Numbered from the stretch's first letter, positions 37,198-46,307 are shown. The stretch is 64,000 nucleotides of DNA from Pseudomonas viridiflava (GCF_003702045.1 NZ_RBTP01000048.1:124001-188000), one strand, 5' to 3'. Numbers and translations: made by a program. Notes: generated by a model from the letters alone, not told the origin.

Positions 37198-37584
37198 TTG
37201 GACAAGAACATGAAAATCCTCATCGTTGATGACTTCTCAACGATGCGGCGGATCATCAAGAACCTGTTGCGTGACCTTGGGTTCACCAACACATCGGAAG
37301 CGGACGACGGTCTGACCGCGCTGCCGATGTTGCAAAGCGGTGCCTTTGACTTTCTGGTGACGGACTGGAACATGCCTGGCATGTCCGGTATCGATCTGTT
37401 GCGTCAAGTCCGTCAGGACGAGCGCCTCAAGAGCCTTCCAGTGCTGATGGTCACTGCCGAAGCCAAGCGTGAGCAGATCATCGAAGCTGCACAGGCCGGG
37501 GTGAACGGTTATGTCGTCAAGCCATTCACGGCTCAAGCGCTGAAAGAAAAGATCGAAAAGATCTTTGAACGCGTCAATAGCTGA
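37198..37584 (+). CDS. cheY: Chemotaxis response regulator CheY
   Basis: 128 residues from TTG 37198, or 124 from ATG 37210 ([12 protein letters not shown], the usual family start). GGAGGT at 37188 is 5 bases before the TTG but 17 before the ATG, so the TTG is preferred here. A single receiver domain with the phosphoacceptor in [10 protein letters not shown] (Asp56 in the long form) and the conserved Lys in VVKPFT. CheY-P binds FliM to reverse the motor. A 244-base gap after fliA holds no recognised promoter. Confidence 0.95.
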   Translation: MDKNMKILIVDDFSTMRRIIKNLLRDLGFTNTSEADDGLTALPMLQSGAFDFLVTDWNMPGMSGIDLLRQVRQDERLKSLPVLMVTAEAKREQIIEAAQAGVNGYVVKPFTAQALKEKIEKIFERVNS

Positions 37585-37603
37585 TGCATGCCGCGAGGGC
37601 GCT

Positions 37604-38389
37604 ATGGATAACAATGATTCGATGGCCGACTTTGAGTCGACCCTGAAAAGACACGCGCAGGAACTCGTGACCAGCCTTGAAAAAGGCCGTTTCGGCGAAG
37701 CTGTGCAACTGATCCATGAGCTCAACCAGACACGTGACCGCGGCCTTTATCAGGAAGTGGGCAAGCTGACGCGTGAGCTGCACAGTGCAATCGTCAACTT
37801 CCAGATCGATCCGCACATGCCTCAGGCCGAAGAGGTGTCGCAGATCACGGACGCCACCGAGCGTCTGGGCTATGTTGTGCGGCTGACCGAGAATGCGGCC
37901 AACCGCACGATGGATCTGGTCGAAGAAAGCACACCTGTCATGAACGCTCTGAGCACCGACGCCAAGGCGTTGAGCGAAGACTGGGGACGTTTCATGCGCC
38001 GCGAAATCGGTGCTGAAGAGTTTCGCGATCTCGCTAAGCGGGTCGATGGTTTTCTGACGCGTACCGAGAAGGAAACCCACGAGGTTTCTGCGCACCTCAA
38101 TGACATTCTGCTGGCCCAGGATTACCAGGACCTCACCGGTCAGGTGATCAAGCGCGTCACGCAATTGGTCACTGAAGTGGAAGGCAATTTGCTCAAACTG
38201 GTGCTCATGGCCAGTCATGTCGATCGCTTCGCAGGCATCGAACATGACGAAGAATCCATCCTTGCTGAAAAAGATCCTAAAAAACATCTCTCCAAGGGTG
38301 AAGGTCCGCAGATTCATGCCGATAAACGGGAAGACGTCGTATCCGGACAGGATGATGTAGACGATCTGCTATCGAGCCTCGGCTTCTAG
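37604..38389 (+). CDS. cheZ: Protein phosphatase CheZ
   Basis: 261 residues, mostly helical, from ATG 37604 (MDNNDSMADFE). The catalytic Gln/Asp helix is recognisable in LLAQDYQDLTGQVIKRV. The C-terminal CheY-binding peptide DDVDDLLSSLGF ends the protein at residue 261. CheZ removes phosphate from CheY-P. It lies 19 bases after cheY. Confidence 0.95.
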   Translation: MDNNDSMADFESTLKRHAQELVTSLEKGRFGEAVQLIHELNQTRDRGLYQEVGKLTRELHSAIVNFQIDPHMPQAEEVSQITDATERLGYVVRLTENAANRTMDLVEESTPVMNALSTDAKALSEDWGRFMRREIGAEEFRDLAKRVDGFLTRTEKETHEVSAHLNDILLAQDYQDLTGQVIKRVTQLVTEVEGNLLKLVLMASHVDRFAGIEHDEESILAEKDPKKHLSKGEGPQIHADKREDVVSGQDDVDDLLSSLGF

Positions 38390-38421
38390 GTCTGTTGACG
38401 GTTAATTTTAGGGAGCACCCC

Positions 38422-40677
38422 ATGAGCTTCGGCGCCGATGAAGAAATCCTTCAGGATTTTCTGGTAGAGGCCGGCGAAATTCTGGAGCAGTTGTCAGAGC
38501 AATTGGTCGAGCTGGAAAGCCGACCGGATGATGCTGATCTGCTCAATGCAATTTTTCGCGGTTTTCACACTGTAAAAGGGGGCGCCGGCTTCCTCCAGCT
38601 CCATGAGCTGGTGGAGTGCTGCCATATCGCCGAAAACGTGTTCGACATCCTGCGCAAGGGTGAGCGTCGCGTTGACTCCGAGCTCATGGATGTGGTTCTG
38701 GAAGCGCTGGACACTGTCAACAGTATGTTCGGCGAAGTACGCGAACGTACGGATCTGACGCCAGCTACGCCGGAATTGTTGGCGGCGCTGTCGCGTCTGG
38801 CCGAACCGCAGTCCAACGATGAAGTCGCGGTTGCTGAGCCTGAGCCTGAACCTGAACCGGTGGCCGAAGTGGCTGCTCCGGTTGCCGAGGCGGCTGGCGG
38901 TGACGACATCACCGACCACGAATTCGAACAGTTGCTCGATTCGCTGCACGGCTCCAAGCCGATTTCAGCACCTGCGGCGGCCCCGGCTGCCCAGGCCTCG
39001 TCGAGCGATGAGATCACCGATCAGGAGTTCGAATCCCTGCTCGACCAGTTGCATGGCAAAGGCAAGTTCGCGGCCGAGGCTGCGCCAGTGCCAGCGCCTG
39101 TTGCCAAAAGCAGCGGCAACGCGTCTGGCAGTGACGAGATCACTGACGACGAGTTTGAAGCGCTTCTGGATCAGTTGCATGGCAAGGGCTCGTTCGACGC
39201 TGCCGTCGTTGCGCCTGCGCCCGCCGTTGCGGCCAAGGCACCTGCGGCCGCTGCTTCAGCGTCCGCGTCCGATGAAATCACCGATCACGAATTCGAAAAC
39301 CTGCTGGATGAGCTGCACGGCAAGGGCAAGTTCGAGCCGGAGGCCATCGTCGCGAAAGCGCCTGCACCCGCTGCCAAACCTGCCGCAGCACCGGCTGCCA
39401 AGGCCGCACCTGCGCCTGCACCGGCTGCCGCCGCCAAGCCAGCCGCTGCCGCACCTGCGCCAGCGCGTGCTCCGGCGGCTACCGGTGAGAAACCCGTTGC
39501 ATCGGAAGCCGAAACCACGGTACGCGTTGATACGGCACGCCTGGACGAGATCATGAACATGGTCGGCGAACTGGTGCTGGTGCGTAACCGTTTGGTGCGC
39601 CTGGGGCTCAACAGTGGCGACGAAGCCATGTCCAAGGCGGTTTCCAACCTTGACGTGGTGACTGCCGACCTGCAGACCGCGGTGATGAAGACCCGGATGC
39701 AACCGATCAAGAAAGTCTTCGGCCGCTTCCCGCGTCTGGTTCGTGACCTGGCCCGCCAGCTCAAGAAAGAGATCATCCTTGAATTGGTGGGTGAAGAAAC
39801 CGACCTGGACAAGAACCTTGTCGAGGCTCTGGCCGACCCGCTGGTCCACTTGGTGCGCAACGCGGTCGACCACGGTATCGAAACGCCGGAAGAACGCGAA
39901 GCCACTGGCAAGTCCCGCGGCGGCAAAGTGATCCTGGCGGCCGAGCAGGAAGGCGACCATATCCTGTTGTCCATTTCGGACGACGGCAAGGGTATGGACC
40001 CGAATGTTCTGCGCGCCATCGCGGTCAAGCGCGGCGTGATGGATAAAGATGCCGCCGATCGTCTGAGCGACACCGATTGCTACAACCTGATCTTTGCACC
40101 GGGCTTCTCGACCAAGACCGAGATTTCCGATGTGTCCGGCCGCGGTGTGGGCATGGACGTGGTGAAGACCAAGATTTCCCAGCTCAACGGCTCGATCAAC
40201 ATCTACTCGACCAAGGGTCAGGGTTCGAAGATCGTCATCAAGGTTCCGCTGACGCTTGCGATCATGCCAACCCTGATGGTCATGCTGGGCAATCAGGCCT
40301 TTGCGTTCCCGCTGGTCAACGTCAACGAGATCTTCCACCTGAACCTGTCGACCACCAACGTCGTCGATGGTCAGGAAGTGGTGATCGTGCGTGACAAGGC
40401 CTTGCCATTGTTCTACCTCAAGCGCTGGCTGGTCAGTTCGGCAGCGCACGAAGAACAACGCGAAGGGCACGTGGTTATTCTGTCTGTCGGCACCCAGCGC
40501 ATCGGCTTTGTCGTCGATCAACTGGTCGGTCAGGAAGAAGTGGTGATCAAACCGCTGGGCAAGATGTTGCAAGGTACGCCAGGCATGTCGGGCGCCACCA
40601 TCACCGGTGACGGTCGCATTGCCTTGATTCTCGATGTACCGAGCATGCTCAAGCGTTACGCCGCACGGCGTATTTGA
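38422..40677 (+). CDS. cheA: Chemotaxis histidine kinase CheA with four acidic LL repeats in the linker
   Basis: 751 residues from ATG 38422. The HPt (P1) domain carries His49 in FRGFHTVKGGAGF. Residues about 130-375 are an Ala/Pro-rich linker with four near-identical motifs at 161-177, 196-212, 238-254 and 284-300 (core ITDxEFExLLDxLHGK). Dimerisation (P3), HATPase (LVRNAVDHGIE, SDDGKGMD, GRGVGMDVV) and CheW-like P5 domains complete it. No typical P2 domain is evident between P1 and P3. The repeats resemble the CheY-binding peptide of FliM and may dock CheY or CheB. CheA phosphorylates CheY and CheB under receptor control. Confidence 0.96.
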   Translation: MSFGADEEILQDFLVEAGEILEQLSEQLVELESRPDDADLLNAIFRGFHTVKGGAGFLQLHELVECCHIAENVFDILRKGERRVDSELMDVVLEALDTVNSMFGEVRERTDLTPATPELLAALSRLAEPQSNDEVAVAEPEPEPEPVAEVAAPVAEAAGGDDITDHEFEQLLDSLHGSKPISAPAAAPAAQASSSDEITDQEFESLLDQLHGKGKFAAEAAPVPAPVAKSSGNASGSDEITDDEFEALLDQLHGKGSFDAAVVAPAPAVAAKAPAAAASASASDEITDHEFENLLDELHGKGKFEPEAIVAKAPAPAAKPAAAPAAKAAPAPAPAAAAKPAAAAPAPARAPAATGEKPVASEAETTVRVDTARLDEIMNMVGELVLVRNRLVRLGLNSGDEAMSKAVSNLDVVTADLQTAVMKTRMQPIKKVFGRFPRLVRDLARQLKKEIILELVGEETDLDKNLVEALADPLVHLVRNAVDHGIETPEEREATGKSRGGKVILAAEQEGDHILLSISDDGKGMDPNVLRAIAVKRGVMDKDAADRLSDTDCYNLIFAPGFSTKTEISDVSGRGVGMDVVKTKISQLNGSINIYSTKGQGSKIVIKVPLTLAIMPTLMVMLGNQAFAFPLVNVNEIFHLNLSTTNVVDGQEVVIVRDKALPLFYLKRWLVSSAAHEEQREGHVVILSVGTQRIGFVVDQLVGQEEVVIKPLGKMLQGTPGMSGATITGDGRIALILDVPSMLKRYAARRI

Positions 40678-40687
40678 TTCTGGGGTT

Positions 40688-40709
40688 GCGGGCAGCTTCG
40701 GCTGCCTGC
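40688..40709 (+). other. Hairpin with TTCG tetraloop between cheA and cheB
   Basis: GCGGGCAGC, TTCG, GCTGCCTGC: a 9-bp stem (one G-U) closed by C-TTCG-G, an exceptionally stable RNA tetraloop. No T-run follows, so it is unlikely to terminate. It lies just before the cheB Shine-Dalgarno sequence. Confidence 0.6.
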
Positions 40710-40728
40710 GGCGCCTATTGGAGTGTTT

Positions 40729-41910
40729 ATGGCAGTCAAGGTCCTGGTGGTGGATGATTCCGGTTTCTTCCGCCGCCGCGTTACGGAAATTCTTTCTTCG
40801 GACCCCAACATCCAGGTTGTCGGCACGGCAACCAATGGCAAGGAAGCTATAGAACAGGCGCTCGCGCTCAAGCCTGACGTGATCACGATGGACTACGAGA
40901 TGCCGATGATGGATGGCATCACGGCGGTGCGTCACATCATGCAGCGCATTCCGACTCCGGTATTGATGTTCTCTTCACTGACACACGAAGGTGCCCGCGT
41001 TACGCTGGATGCACTGGACGCCGGTGCGGTGGACTTCCTGCCCAAAAATTTCGAAGACATCTCGCGCAATCCGCAGAAGGTCAAGCAACTGCTGTGCGAG
41101 AAGATCAACAGCATCTCGCGCAGTAATCGCCGTTTCAGCGGCTCAAGTACTGCATCGACCGCCCCGGTTTCCGCTTCGCCCTCGTCGACTGCACCTGCCG
41201 CTCGCTCGGCCGCGCCAGCACCTGCGGCGGCTACGCCTGCGCGCACCGTACCGCCGCGAACGGCTGCGCCTGCGCCGCACGCGGCCCATGCCCATGCCCA
41301 GCCGCATGCCCCGGCCCATCCGACGACCTCGGGTACGCCCAAGCGCAAGGCCTACAAGCTGGTGGCGATTGGTACGTCCACTGGCGGTCCGGTGGCCTTG
41401 CAGCGTGTACTCACTCAATTGCCTGCCAGTTTTCCGGCACCGCTGGTGTTGATCCAGCACATGCCGGCTGCGTTCACCAAAGCCTTTGCCGAGCGCTTGG
41501 ACAAGCTGTGCAAGATCAGCGTCAAGGAAGCCGAGGACGGTGATGTATTGCGTCCGGGTCTGGCCTTGCTGGCCCCAGGTGGCAAGCAGATGATGATCGA
41601 CAGTCGCGGCACCGTGAAGATTCTGCCCGGCGACGAACGCCTCAACTACAAGCCGTGCGTAGACATTACTTTCGGTTCGGCGGCCAAGTCTTACGGCGAC
41701 AAGGTGCTGTCGGTGGTCTTGACCGGTATGGGCGCTGACGGCCGTGAGGGCGCACGCCTGCTTAAGCAGGTCGGTAGCACGGTCTGGGCGCAAGACGAGG
41801 CGAGCTGCGTCATCTATGGCATGCCGATGGCCATCGTCAAGGCCGACCTGGCCGATGCGATCTACAGTCTGGACGACATGGGTCGCCATCTCGTCGAGGC
41901 GTGCCTCTGA
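40729..41910 (+). CDS. cheB: Chemotaxis methylesterase/glutamine deamidase CheB
   Basis: 393 residues from ATG 40729 (TTGGAG 5 bases upstream). The receiver has Asp55 ([13 protein letters not shown]). An unusually Ala/Pro/His-rich linker at about 135-200 precedes the esterase domain, where the catalytic Ser (IGTSTGGP), His (LIQHMP) and Asp (GMGADGREG) are all visible. It demethylates receptors for adaptation. The stop overlaps motC as TGATG. Confidence 0.96.
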   Translation: MAVKVLVVDDSGFFRRRVTEILSSDPNIQVVGTATNGKEAIEQALALKPDVITMDYEMPMMDGITAVRHIMQRIPTPVLMFSSLTHEGARVTLDALDAGAVDFLPKNFEDISRNPQKVKQLLCEKINSISRSNRRFSGSSTASTAPVSASPSSTAPAARSAAPAPAAATPARTVPPRTAAPAPHAAHAHAQPHAPAHPTTSGTPKRKAYKLVAIGTSTGGPVALQRVLTQLPASFPAPLVLIQHMPAAFTKAFAERLDKLCKISVKEAEDGDVLRPGLALLAPGGKQMMIDSRGTVKILPGDERLNYKPCVDITFGSAAKSYGDKVLSVVLTGMGADGREGARLLKQVGSTVWAQDEASCVIYGMPMAIVKADLADAIYSLDDMGRHLVEACL

Positions 41911-42650
41911 TGGATGTACTGAGTCTGATCGGTCTTATCCTGGCGTTCGTTGCGATCATCGGCGGCAATTTTCTCGAAGGCGGGCACCTCAGTGCGCTGC
42001 TCAACGGACCGGCCGCGCTGATCGTGATTGGCGGCACGCTGGGTGCTTCGCTGTTGCAGGCGCCCATGAGTGCCTTCATGCGTGCCATGAAAATCGTTCG
42101 CTGGGTGCTTTTTCCGCCGCGCGTCGATCTGCCCGGTGGCGTCGATCGCGTGATCGGCTGGAGCATGACTGCCCGCAAGGAAGGCTTGCTGGGTCTTGAA
42201 TCGGTGGCTGACGCCGAGCCTGACAGTTACGCTCGCAAGGGCCTGCAATTGCTGGTCGACGGTGCCGAACCCGAGGCGATTCGCAGCATTCTGGAAGTGG
42301 ATTTCATCACCCAGGAAACCCGTGACATCCAGGCCGCCAAGGTGTTCGAAAGCATGGGCGGCTATGCGCCGACCGTGGGCATCATCGGGGCGGTCATGGG
42401 CTTGATTCACGTCATGGGCAACCTGGCCGATCCCAGTCAGCTGGGCAGCGGCATTGCCGTGGCGTTCGTCGCAACCATCTACGGTGTCGCGACCGCCAAC
42501 CTGATCCTTCTGCCGGTGGCCAACAAGCTCAAGGCCATTGCCCATCGGCAGGCTCGTTATCGCGAAATGCTGCTTGAAGGTCTGCTGTCCATTGCCGAGG
42601 GTGAAAACCCGCGCTCCATTGAACTCAAGCTGCAAGGCTTCATGGAGTAA
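41910..42650 (+). CDS. motC: Flagellar stator protein MotC (MotA family)
   Basis: 246 residues from ATG 41910, four membrane helices and a cytoplasmic loop, with the conserved motif GGYAPTVGIIGAVMGLIHV. MotC/MotD form a proton-driven stator additional to MotA/MotB in Pseudomonas. It is coupled to cheB by a one-base overlap and lies 6 bases before motD. Confidence 0.94.
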   Translation: MDVLSLIGLILAFVAIIGGNFLEGGHLSALLNGPAALIVIGGTLGASLLQAPMSAFMRAMKIVRWVLFPPRVDLPGGVDRVIGWSMTARKEGLLGLESVADAEPDSYARKGLQLLVDGAEPEAIRSILEVDFITQETRDIQAAKVFESMGGYAPTVGIIGAVMGLIHVMGNLADPSQLGSGIAVAFVATIYGVATANLILLPVANKLKAIAHRQARYREMLLEGLLSIAEGENPRSIELKLQGFME

Positions 42651-42656
42651 GACCTC

Positions 42657-43544
42657 ATGGCTCGACGTCGTCAGCCCGAAGAACACGAAAACCATGAACG
42701 CTGGCTGGTGTCCTACGCCGACTTCATTACGCTGCTGTTCGCGTTTTTCGTGGTGATGTACTCGATCTCGTCGGTCAATGAAGGCAAGTACAAGATTCTG
42801 TCCGAAGCGCTGGTGGGTGTGTTCAACGACGCCGAGCGCACCATGAAGCCGATCCCTATTGGTGAGCAGCGTCCGGTCTCGGTCAAGCCGTCCGAGCCTC
42901 TGCTCAAGGACAGCGAGGAAACCGATGCGGGCATTGCCTCTTCGGCCAGCGACCCGTTACAGACCATTGCTCAGGATGTGCGCGATGCGTTTGGCGATCT
43001 CATCAAGTCCGACCAGATGACCGTGCGCGGCAACGAGCTGTGGATCGAGATCGAGCTCAATTCCAGTCTGTTGTTCGGCAGCGGTGATGCAATGCCCAGC
43101 GACAAGGCGTTCACGATCATTGAAAAGGTGTCAGGCATCGTCAAGCGCTTCGACAACCCGATTCACGTCGAAGGCTTCACCGATGACCAGCCCATCAGTA
43201 CCTCGCAATTTCCGACCAACTGGGAGCTGTCTTCCGCACGCTCGGCCAGCATCGTACGCATGCTGGCAATGGATGGCGTCAACCCCGCACGGCTTGCGTC
43301 CGTGGGGTATGGCGAATTCCAGCCAATCGCCCCAAACACCAACGCCACCGGGCGCGCCAAGAACCGCCGCGTGGTGCTGGTCATCTCGCGAAACCTGGAT
43401 GTGCGTCGCAGCCTGACCAGCACTGGCACCGCCAATGCACAACCTGATGCGGCATTGAGGCGTGCTGGCACACAAACTGCACCGGTGCCAGCAAAGCCGC
43501 CGGTACGGGCAAACACTGTCAATTCTCCGTCACCCGCTCCTTAA
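42657..43544 (+). CDS. motD: Flagellar stator protein MotD (MotB family)
   Basis: 295 residues. A single membrane helix near residues 18-38 includes the proton-channel Asp in SYADFITLLFAFFVVMYS. The periplasmic OmpA-like peptidoglycan-binding domain lies at about 135-250 (VEGFTDDQPI, NRRVVLVI). The C-terminal tail is Ala/Pro rich. It pairs with MotC. Confidence 0.94.
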   Translation: MARRRQPEEHENHERWLVSYADFITLLFAFFVVMYSISSVNEGKYKILSEALVGVFNDAERTMKPIPIGEQRPVSVKPSEPLLKDSEETDAGIASSASDPLQTIAQDVRDAFGDLIKSDQMTVRGNELWIEIELNSSLLFGSGDAMPSDKAFTIIEKVSGIVKRFDNPIHVEGFTDDQPISTSQFPTNWELSSARSASIVRMLAMDGVNPARLASVGYGEFQPIAPNTNATGRAKNRRVVLVISRNLDVRRSLTSTGTANAQPDAALRRAGTQTAPVPAKPPVRANTVNSPSPAP

Positions 43545-43589
43545 CCTCGTATCGGTACGGTCGTCGCTGTACGGAAGGAAAAATCATCA

Positions 43590-44378
43590 ATGAGAGTCTG
43601 GGCAGTAGCCAACCAGAAAGGTGGAGTCGGAAAGACCACCACGACCATTGCCCTGGCCGGTCTGCTGGCCGATGCGGGCAAGCGTGTCGTCGTGGTCGAT
43701 CTCGATCCCCACGGCTCCATGACCAGCTATTTCGGGCATAACCCTGACGAGCTTGAGCACAGCGCTTTCGATTTGTTTCTGCACAAAGGCGTCGTGCCTG
43801 ACGGCCTGCCGGGGCAGTTGCTGCTGCCCACCAGCGACCAGCGTATCTCGCTGATTCCGTCGAGTACCGCGCTGGCGACGCTGGAGCGTCAATCGCCCGG
43901 TCAAAGCGGTCTGGGTCTGGTGATTGCCAAGAGCCTTGCACAGTTGTGGCAGGATTTTGACTACGCGCTGATCGACAGTCCGCCGCTGCTGGGGGTGCTG
44001 ATGGTCAACGCGCTGGCCGCCAGCCAACAACTGGCCATTCCGGTGCAGACCGAATTTCTTGCGGTAAAAGGCCTGGAACGCATGGTCAATACCCTGACCA
44101 TGATCAACCGCTCACGAAAAGTACCGTTGCCGTACACCATCGTGCCGACCCTGTTCGACCGTCGCACCCAGGCGTCGATGGGGACGTTGAAATTGTTGCG
44201 CGACAGTTTCCCCGAGCACGTCTGGCAAGCCTATGTGCCGGTGGACACGCGTTTGCGCGATGCCAGCCGCGCCGGTTTGACGCCGTCGCAAAACGACAGC
44301 AAGAGCCGCGGCGTGATCGCGTACCGGGCGTTGCTCAAGCACATGCTCGCCGAGCAACTCAATGCTCAGGTGGCGTGA
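43590..44378 (+). CDS. parC: ParA-family ATPase of the chemotaxis cluster (ParC)
   Basis: 262 residues with the Walker A NQKGGVGKTTTT, a switch region VVDLDPHGSM and FDYALIDSPPLLG. A ParA/Soj ATPase encoded next to parP and cheW positions chemoreceptor arrays at the pole in polar flagellates. A chromosomal partition role is unlikely, since no parB and no centromere-like repeats accompany it. AAGGAA precedes the ATG. Confidence 0.88.
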   Translation: MRVWAVANQKGGVGKTTTTIALAGLLADAGKRVVVVDLDPHGSMTSYFGHNPDELEHSAFDLFLHKGVVPDGLPGQLLLPTSDQRISLIPSSTALATLERQSPGQSGLGLVIAKSLAQLWQDFDYALIDSPPLLGVLMVNALAASQQLAIPVQTEFLAVKGLERMVNTLTMINRSRKVPLPYTIVPTLFDRRTQASMGTLKLLRDSFPEHVWQAYVPVDTRLRDASRAGLTPSQNDSKSRGVIAYRALLKHMLAEQLNAQVA

Positions 44379-44409
44379 CATGCACGCTCATTCTTTCTCT
44401 GCTGTCAGC

Positions 44410-44437
44410 TCAAGTGATCCCTCAATGCGGCCGATAA
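44410..44437 (+). promoter_or_regulatory. FliA (sigma-28) promoter upstream of parP-cheW
   Basis: TCAAG and a perfect -10 GCCGATAA, separated by 15 bases (one more than at the fliC promoter). It lies in the 102-base gap between parC and parP, giving a leader of roughly 35 bases. It implies that parP, cheW and the DUF2802 gene can be transcribed as late flagellar genes apart from the upstream che operon. Confidence 0.72.
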
Positions 44438-44480
44438 CTCTATCAGGCTGCACTCGCTCTTTTTATTGTTGGGCCCCGGT

Positions 44481-45356
44481 ATGAACCGCCCGTTAGAAGT
44501 TGCAACACGACCCAAGCTGGCTTTGCAGTCTTACCTGGATGCTTTGCTTCAGGACGCGACTGAGGAGCCGGACGCCCCGGACAACGACATCGACGACTTT
44601 CAAGCGGCGGTGCTGGAAGAACAGGCGTTCGATGCCCGCAGGCAGGCACAGATCAAGCCCGTCGCGGTTGCCGTTGCGGCACCTGCTCCGGTAGCAGTAC
44701 CGGTTGTGGTCGCGGCGCCGGTGGTAACGCCGGTGGTCGAGATCGCTCCGGTGATCGTGGCCGAGGCAGTGGTGGACGTTGAGGTGCCCGTTGAAGCGCC
44801 GACGATCGAGCTGGTCGAGCCGGTAGCCGAGCTGAGCGTCATGACGCCCCAGCGAACGCCGACGCCACCGCCCACCAGCGATGGTCGTCCAGCCTGGGCC
44901 GCCGAGCCGTTCGAATGCCTGCTGTTCGATGTGGCGGGTCTGACACTGGCGGTGCCGCTGGTATGCCTGGGGTCGATTTATCCGCTGGCGGGGCAGGAGC
45001 TCACGCCGCTGTTCGGTCAGCCGGACTGGTTTCTGGGGATCCTGCCTTGTCAGGCAGGCAACCTGAAAGTATTGGATACCGCGCGCTGGATCATGCCTGA
45101 TCGCTACCGCGACGATTTTCGCCAGGGGCTGCAGTATGTGATTTCGGTTCAGGGCTACGAATGGGGGTTGGCGGTGCATCAGGTCAGTCGCTCGCTGCGT
45201 CTTGATCCGAATGAAATCAAGTGGCGGACACAGCGCGGCCAGCGGCCGTGGCTGGCGGGCACAGTGATCGAACACATGTGTGCGTTGGTGGACGTTGCAG
45301 AGTTGGCCGAGCTGATAGCCAGTGGCGCGGTCAAGCAGTTGAACAAGCCGAAATAA
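44481..45356 (+). CDS. parP: CheW-domain protein ParP
   Basis: 291 residues from ATG 44481. An N-terminal helix (ALQSYLDALLQD) and a long Val/Ala/Pro-rich linker (about 55-140) lead to a C-terminal CheW-like domain (about 148-285, ECLLFDVAGLTLAVPL). ParP ties the ParC ATPase to CheA and receptors. Gene order parC-parP-cheW is the family arrangement. TTG 44466 would add five residues and is less likely. Confidence 0.85.
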   Translation: MNRPLEVATRPKLALQSYLDALLQDATEEPDAPDNDIDDFQAAVLEEQAFDARRQAQIKPVAVAVAAPAPVAVPVVVAAPVVTPVVEIAPVIVAEAVVDVEVPVEAPTIELVEPVAELSVMTPQRTPTPPPTSDGRPAWAAEPFECLLFDVAGLTLAVPLVCLGSIYPLAGQELTPLFGQPDWFLGILPCQAGNLKVLDTARWIMPDRYRDDFRQGLQYVISVQGYEWGLAVHQVSRSLRLDPNEIKWRTQRGQRPWLAGTVIEHMCALVDVAELAELIASGAVKQLNKPK

Positions 45357-45413
45357 TCATGGGTCGTCGCCAGTCGCGTCGCCCGCAGAGTACACACGTG
45401 AGGGGTTAGGGGT

Positions 45414-45893
45414 ATGAATAAGTCGTCTGCACAGGGTTCTGAAGATCCTATCCTGCAATGGGTTACGTTCCGCCTGGACAATGAGTCCTATGGCATCAAT
45501 GTGATGCAGGTTCAGGAAGTGCTGCGCTACACCGAAATCGCTCCGGTACCGGGTGCGCCAAGCTACGTGCTGGGCATCATCAACCTGCGCGGTAATGTCG
45601 TGACCGTGATCGATACCCGTCAGCGCTTCGGCCTGGCACCGGTCGAAGTCAGCGACAACACCCGTATCGTGATCATCGAAGCCGACAAGCAAGTGGTCGG
45701 TATTCTGGTCGACAGCGTGGCTGAAGTGGTTTACTTGCGTCAGTCCGAAGTCGAGACCGCGCCAAACGTCGGTAACGACGAGTCGGCCAAGTTCATTCAG
45801 GGCGTCTGCAACAAGAACGGCGAGCTGTTGATTCTGGTCGAGCTGGACAAGATGATGTCCGAAGAAGAATGGTCCGAGCTGGAGAACATCTGA
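45414..45893 (+). CDS. cheW: Chemotaxis coupling protein CheW
   Basis: 159 residues, a single CheW domain (QWVTFRLDNESYGINVMQVQEVL, VLGIINLRGNVVTVID). It links receptors to CheA. It starts with ATG 45414 after GAGGGGTTAGGGG. Its end nearly meets the next gene. Confidence 0.98.
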   Translation: MNKSSAQGSEDPILQWVTFRLDNESYGINVMQVQEVLRYTEIAPVPGAPSYVLGIINLRGNVVTVIDTRQRFGLAPVEVSDNTRIVIIEADKQVVGILVDSVAEVVYLRQSEVETAPNVGNDESAKFIQGVCNKNGELLILVELDKMMSEEEWSELENI

Positions 45894-45895
45894 TT

Positions 45896-46297
45896 GTGAT
45901 TGTTGAGGTTGCTGTCGTCTTTCTGGGCATTCTCTGGGTCGTTACCCTGGGAATGTTCCTGACCCATACCAAGCGTCAGCGCAAGCTCGACGCCGAGCGT
46001 GACGCGGCGGCGGCCTTGCGTGATCAGCGTATCAAGGAGTTGGCCCGTCGCGTGGACAACTTCCAGAGCGGCACGGTACGTATGGGTGAAGACCTGCACG
46101 AACTGCGCGCCATCGTCGCACCGTTGCCTGACAAGCTGACGGCGCTTGAACAGCGCGATCCCTCCACGCTGTCCTTCGCCCAGGCTGCGCGTCTGGTCGG
46201 TATGGGCGCCAGCATCGACGAACTGACCCAGTCCTGTGGACTGACACAGGCCGAAGCGCAGTTGATGACCAAGCTGCACGGCAACCCGACGGGTTGA
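45896..46297 (+). CDS. DUF2802 family membrane-anchored protein
   Basis: 133 residues from GTG 45896 (MIVEVAVVFLGILWVV as read), two bases after the cheW stop. One N-terminal membrane helix is followed by a basic and helical cytoplasmic region and a small C-terminal helix-turn-helix-like segment (FAQAARLVGMGASIDELTQSCGLTQAEAQLM). DUF2802 genes regularly end Pseudomonas flagellar/chemotaxis clusters; the function is unknown. An ATG at 45869 inside cheW would add nine residues. Confidence 0.85.
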   Translation: MIVEVAVVFLGILWVVTLGMFLTHTKRQRKLDAERDAAAALRDQRIKELARRVDNFQSGTVRMGEDLHELRAIVAPLPDKLTALEQRDPSTLSFAQAARLVGMGASIDELTQSCGLTQAEAQLMTKLHGNPTG

Positions 46298-46307
46298 CCC
46301 ACTCGAT

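Noticed and set aside
38880..39500. CRISPR-like or tandem DNA repeat inside cheA
   Set aside because: The repetition is at protein level with variable codons and unequal spacers, inside an intact reading frame.
39256..40935. Minus-strand ORF of 559 codons opposite cheA
   Set aside because: Mirror frame of the conserved HATPase and CheW-like domains of cheA. The protein has no sensible family features and spans the cheA-cheB junction.
43590..44378. Chromosome or plasmid partition gene parA
   Set aside because: It sits in the chemotaxis operon beside parP and cheW, with no parB or parS-like repeats. A receptor-array positioning role fits better.
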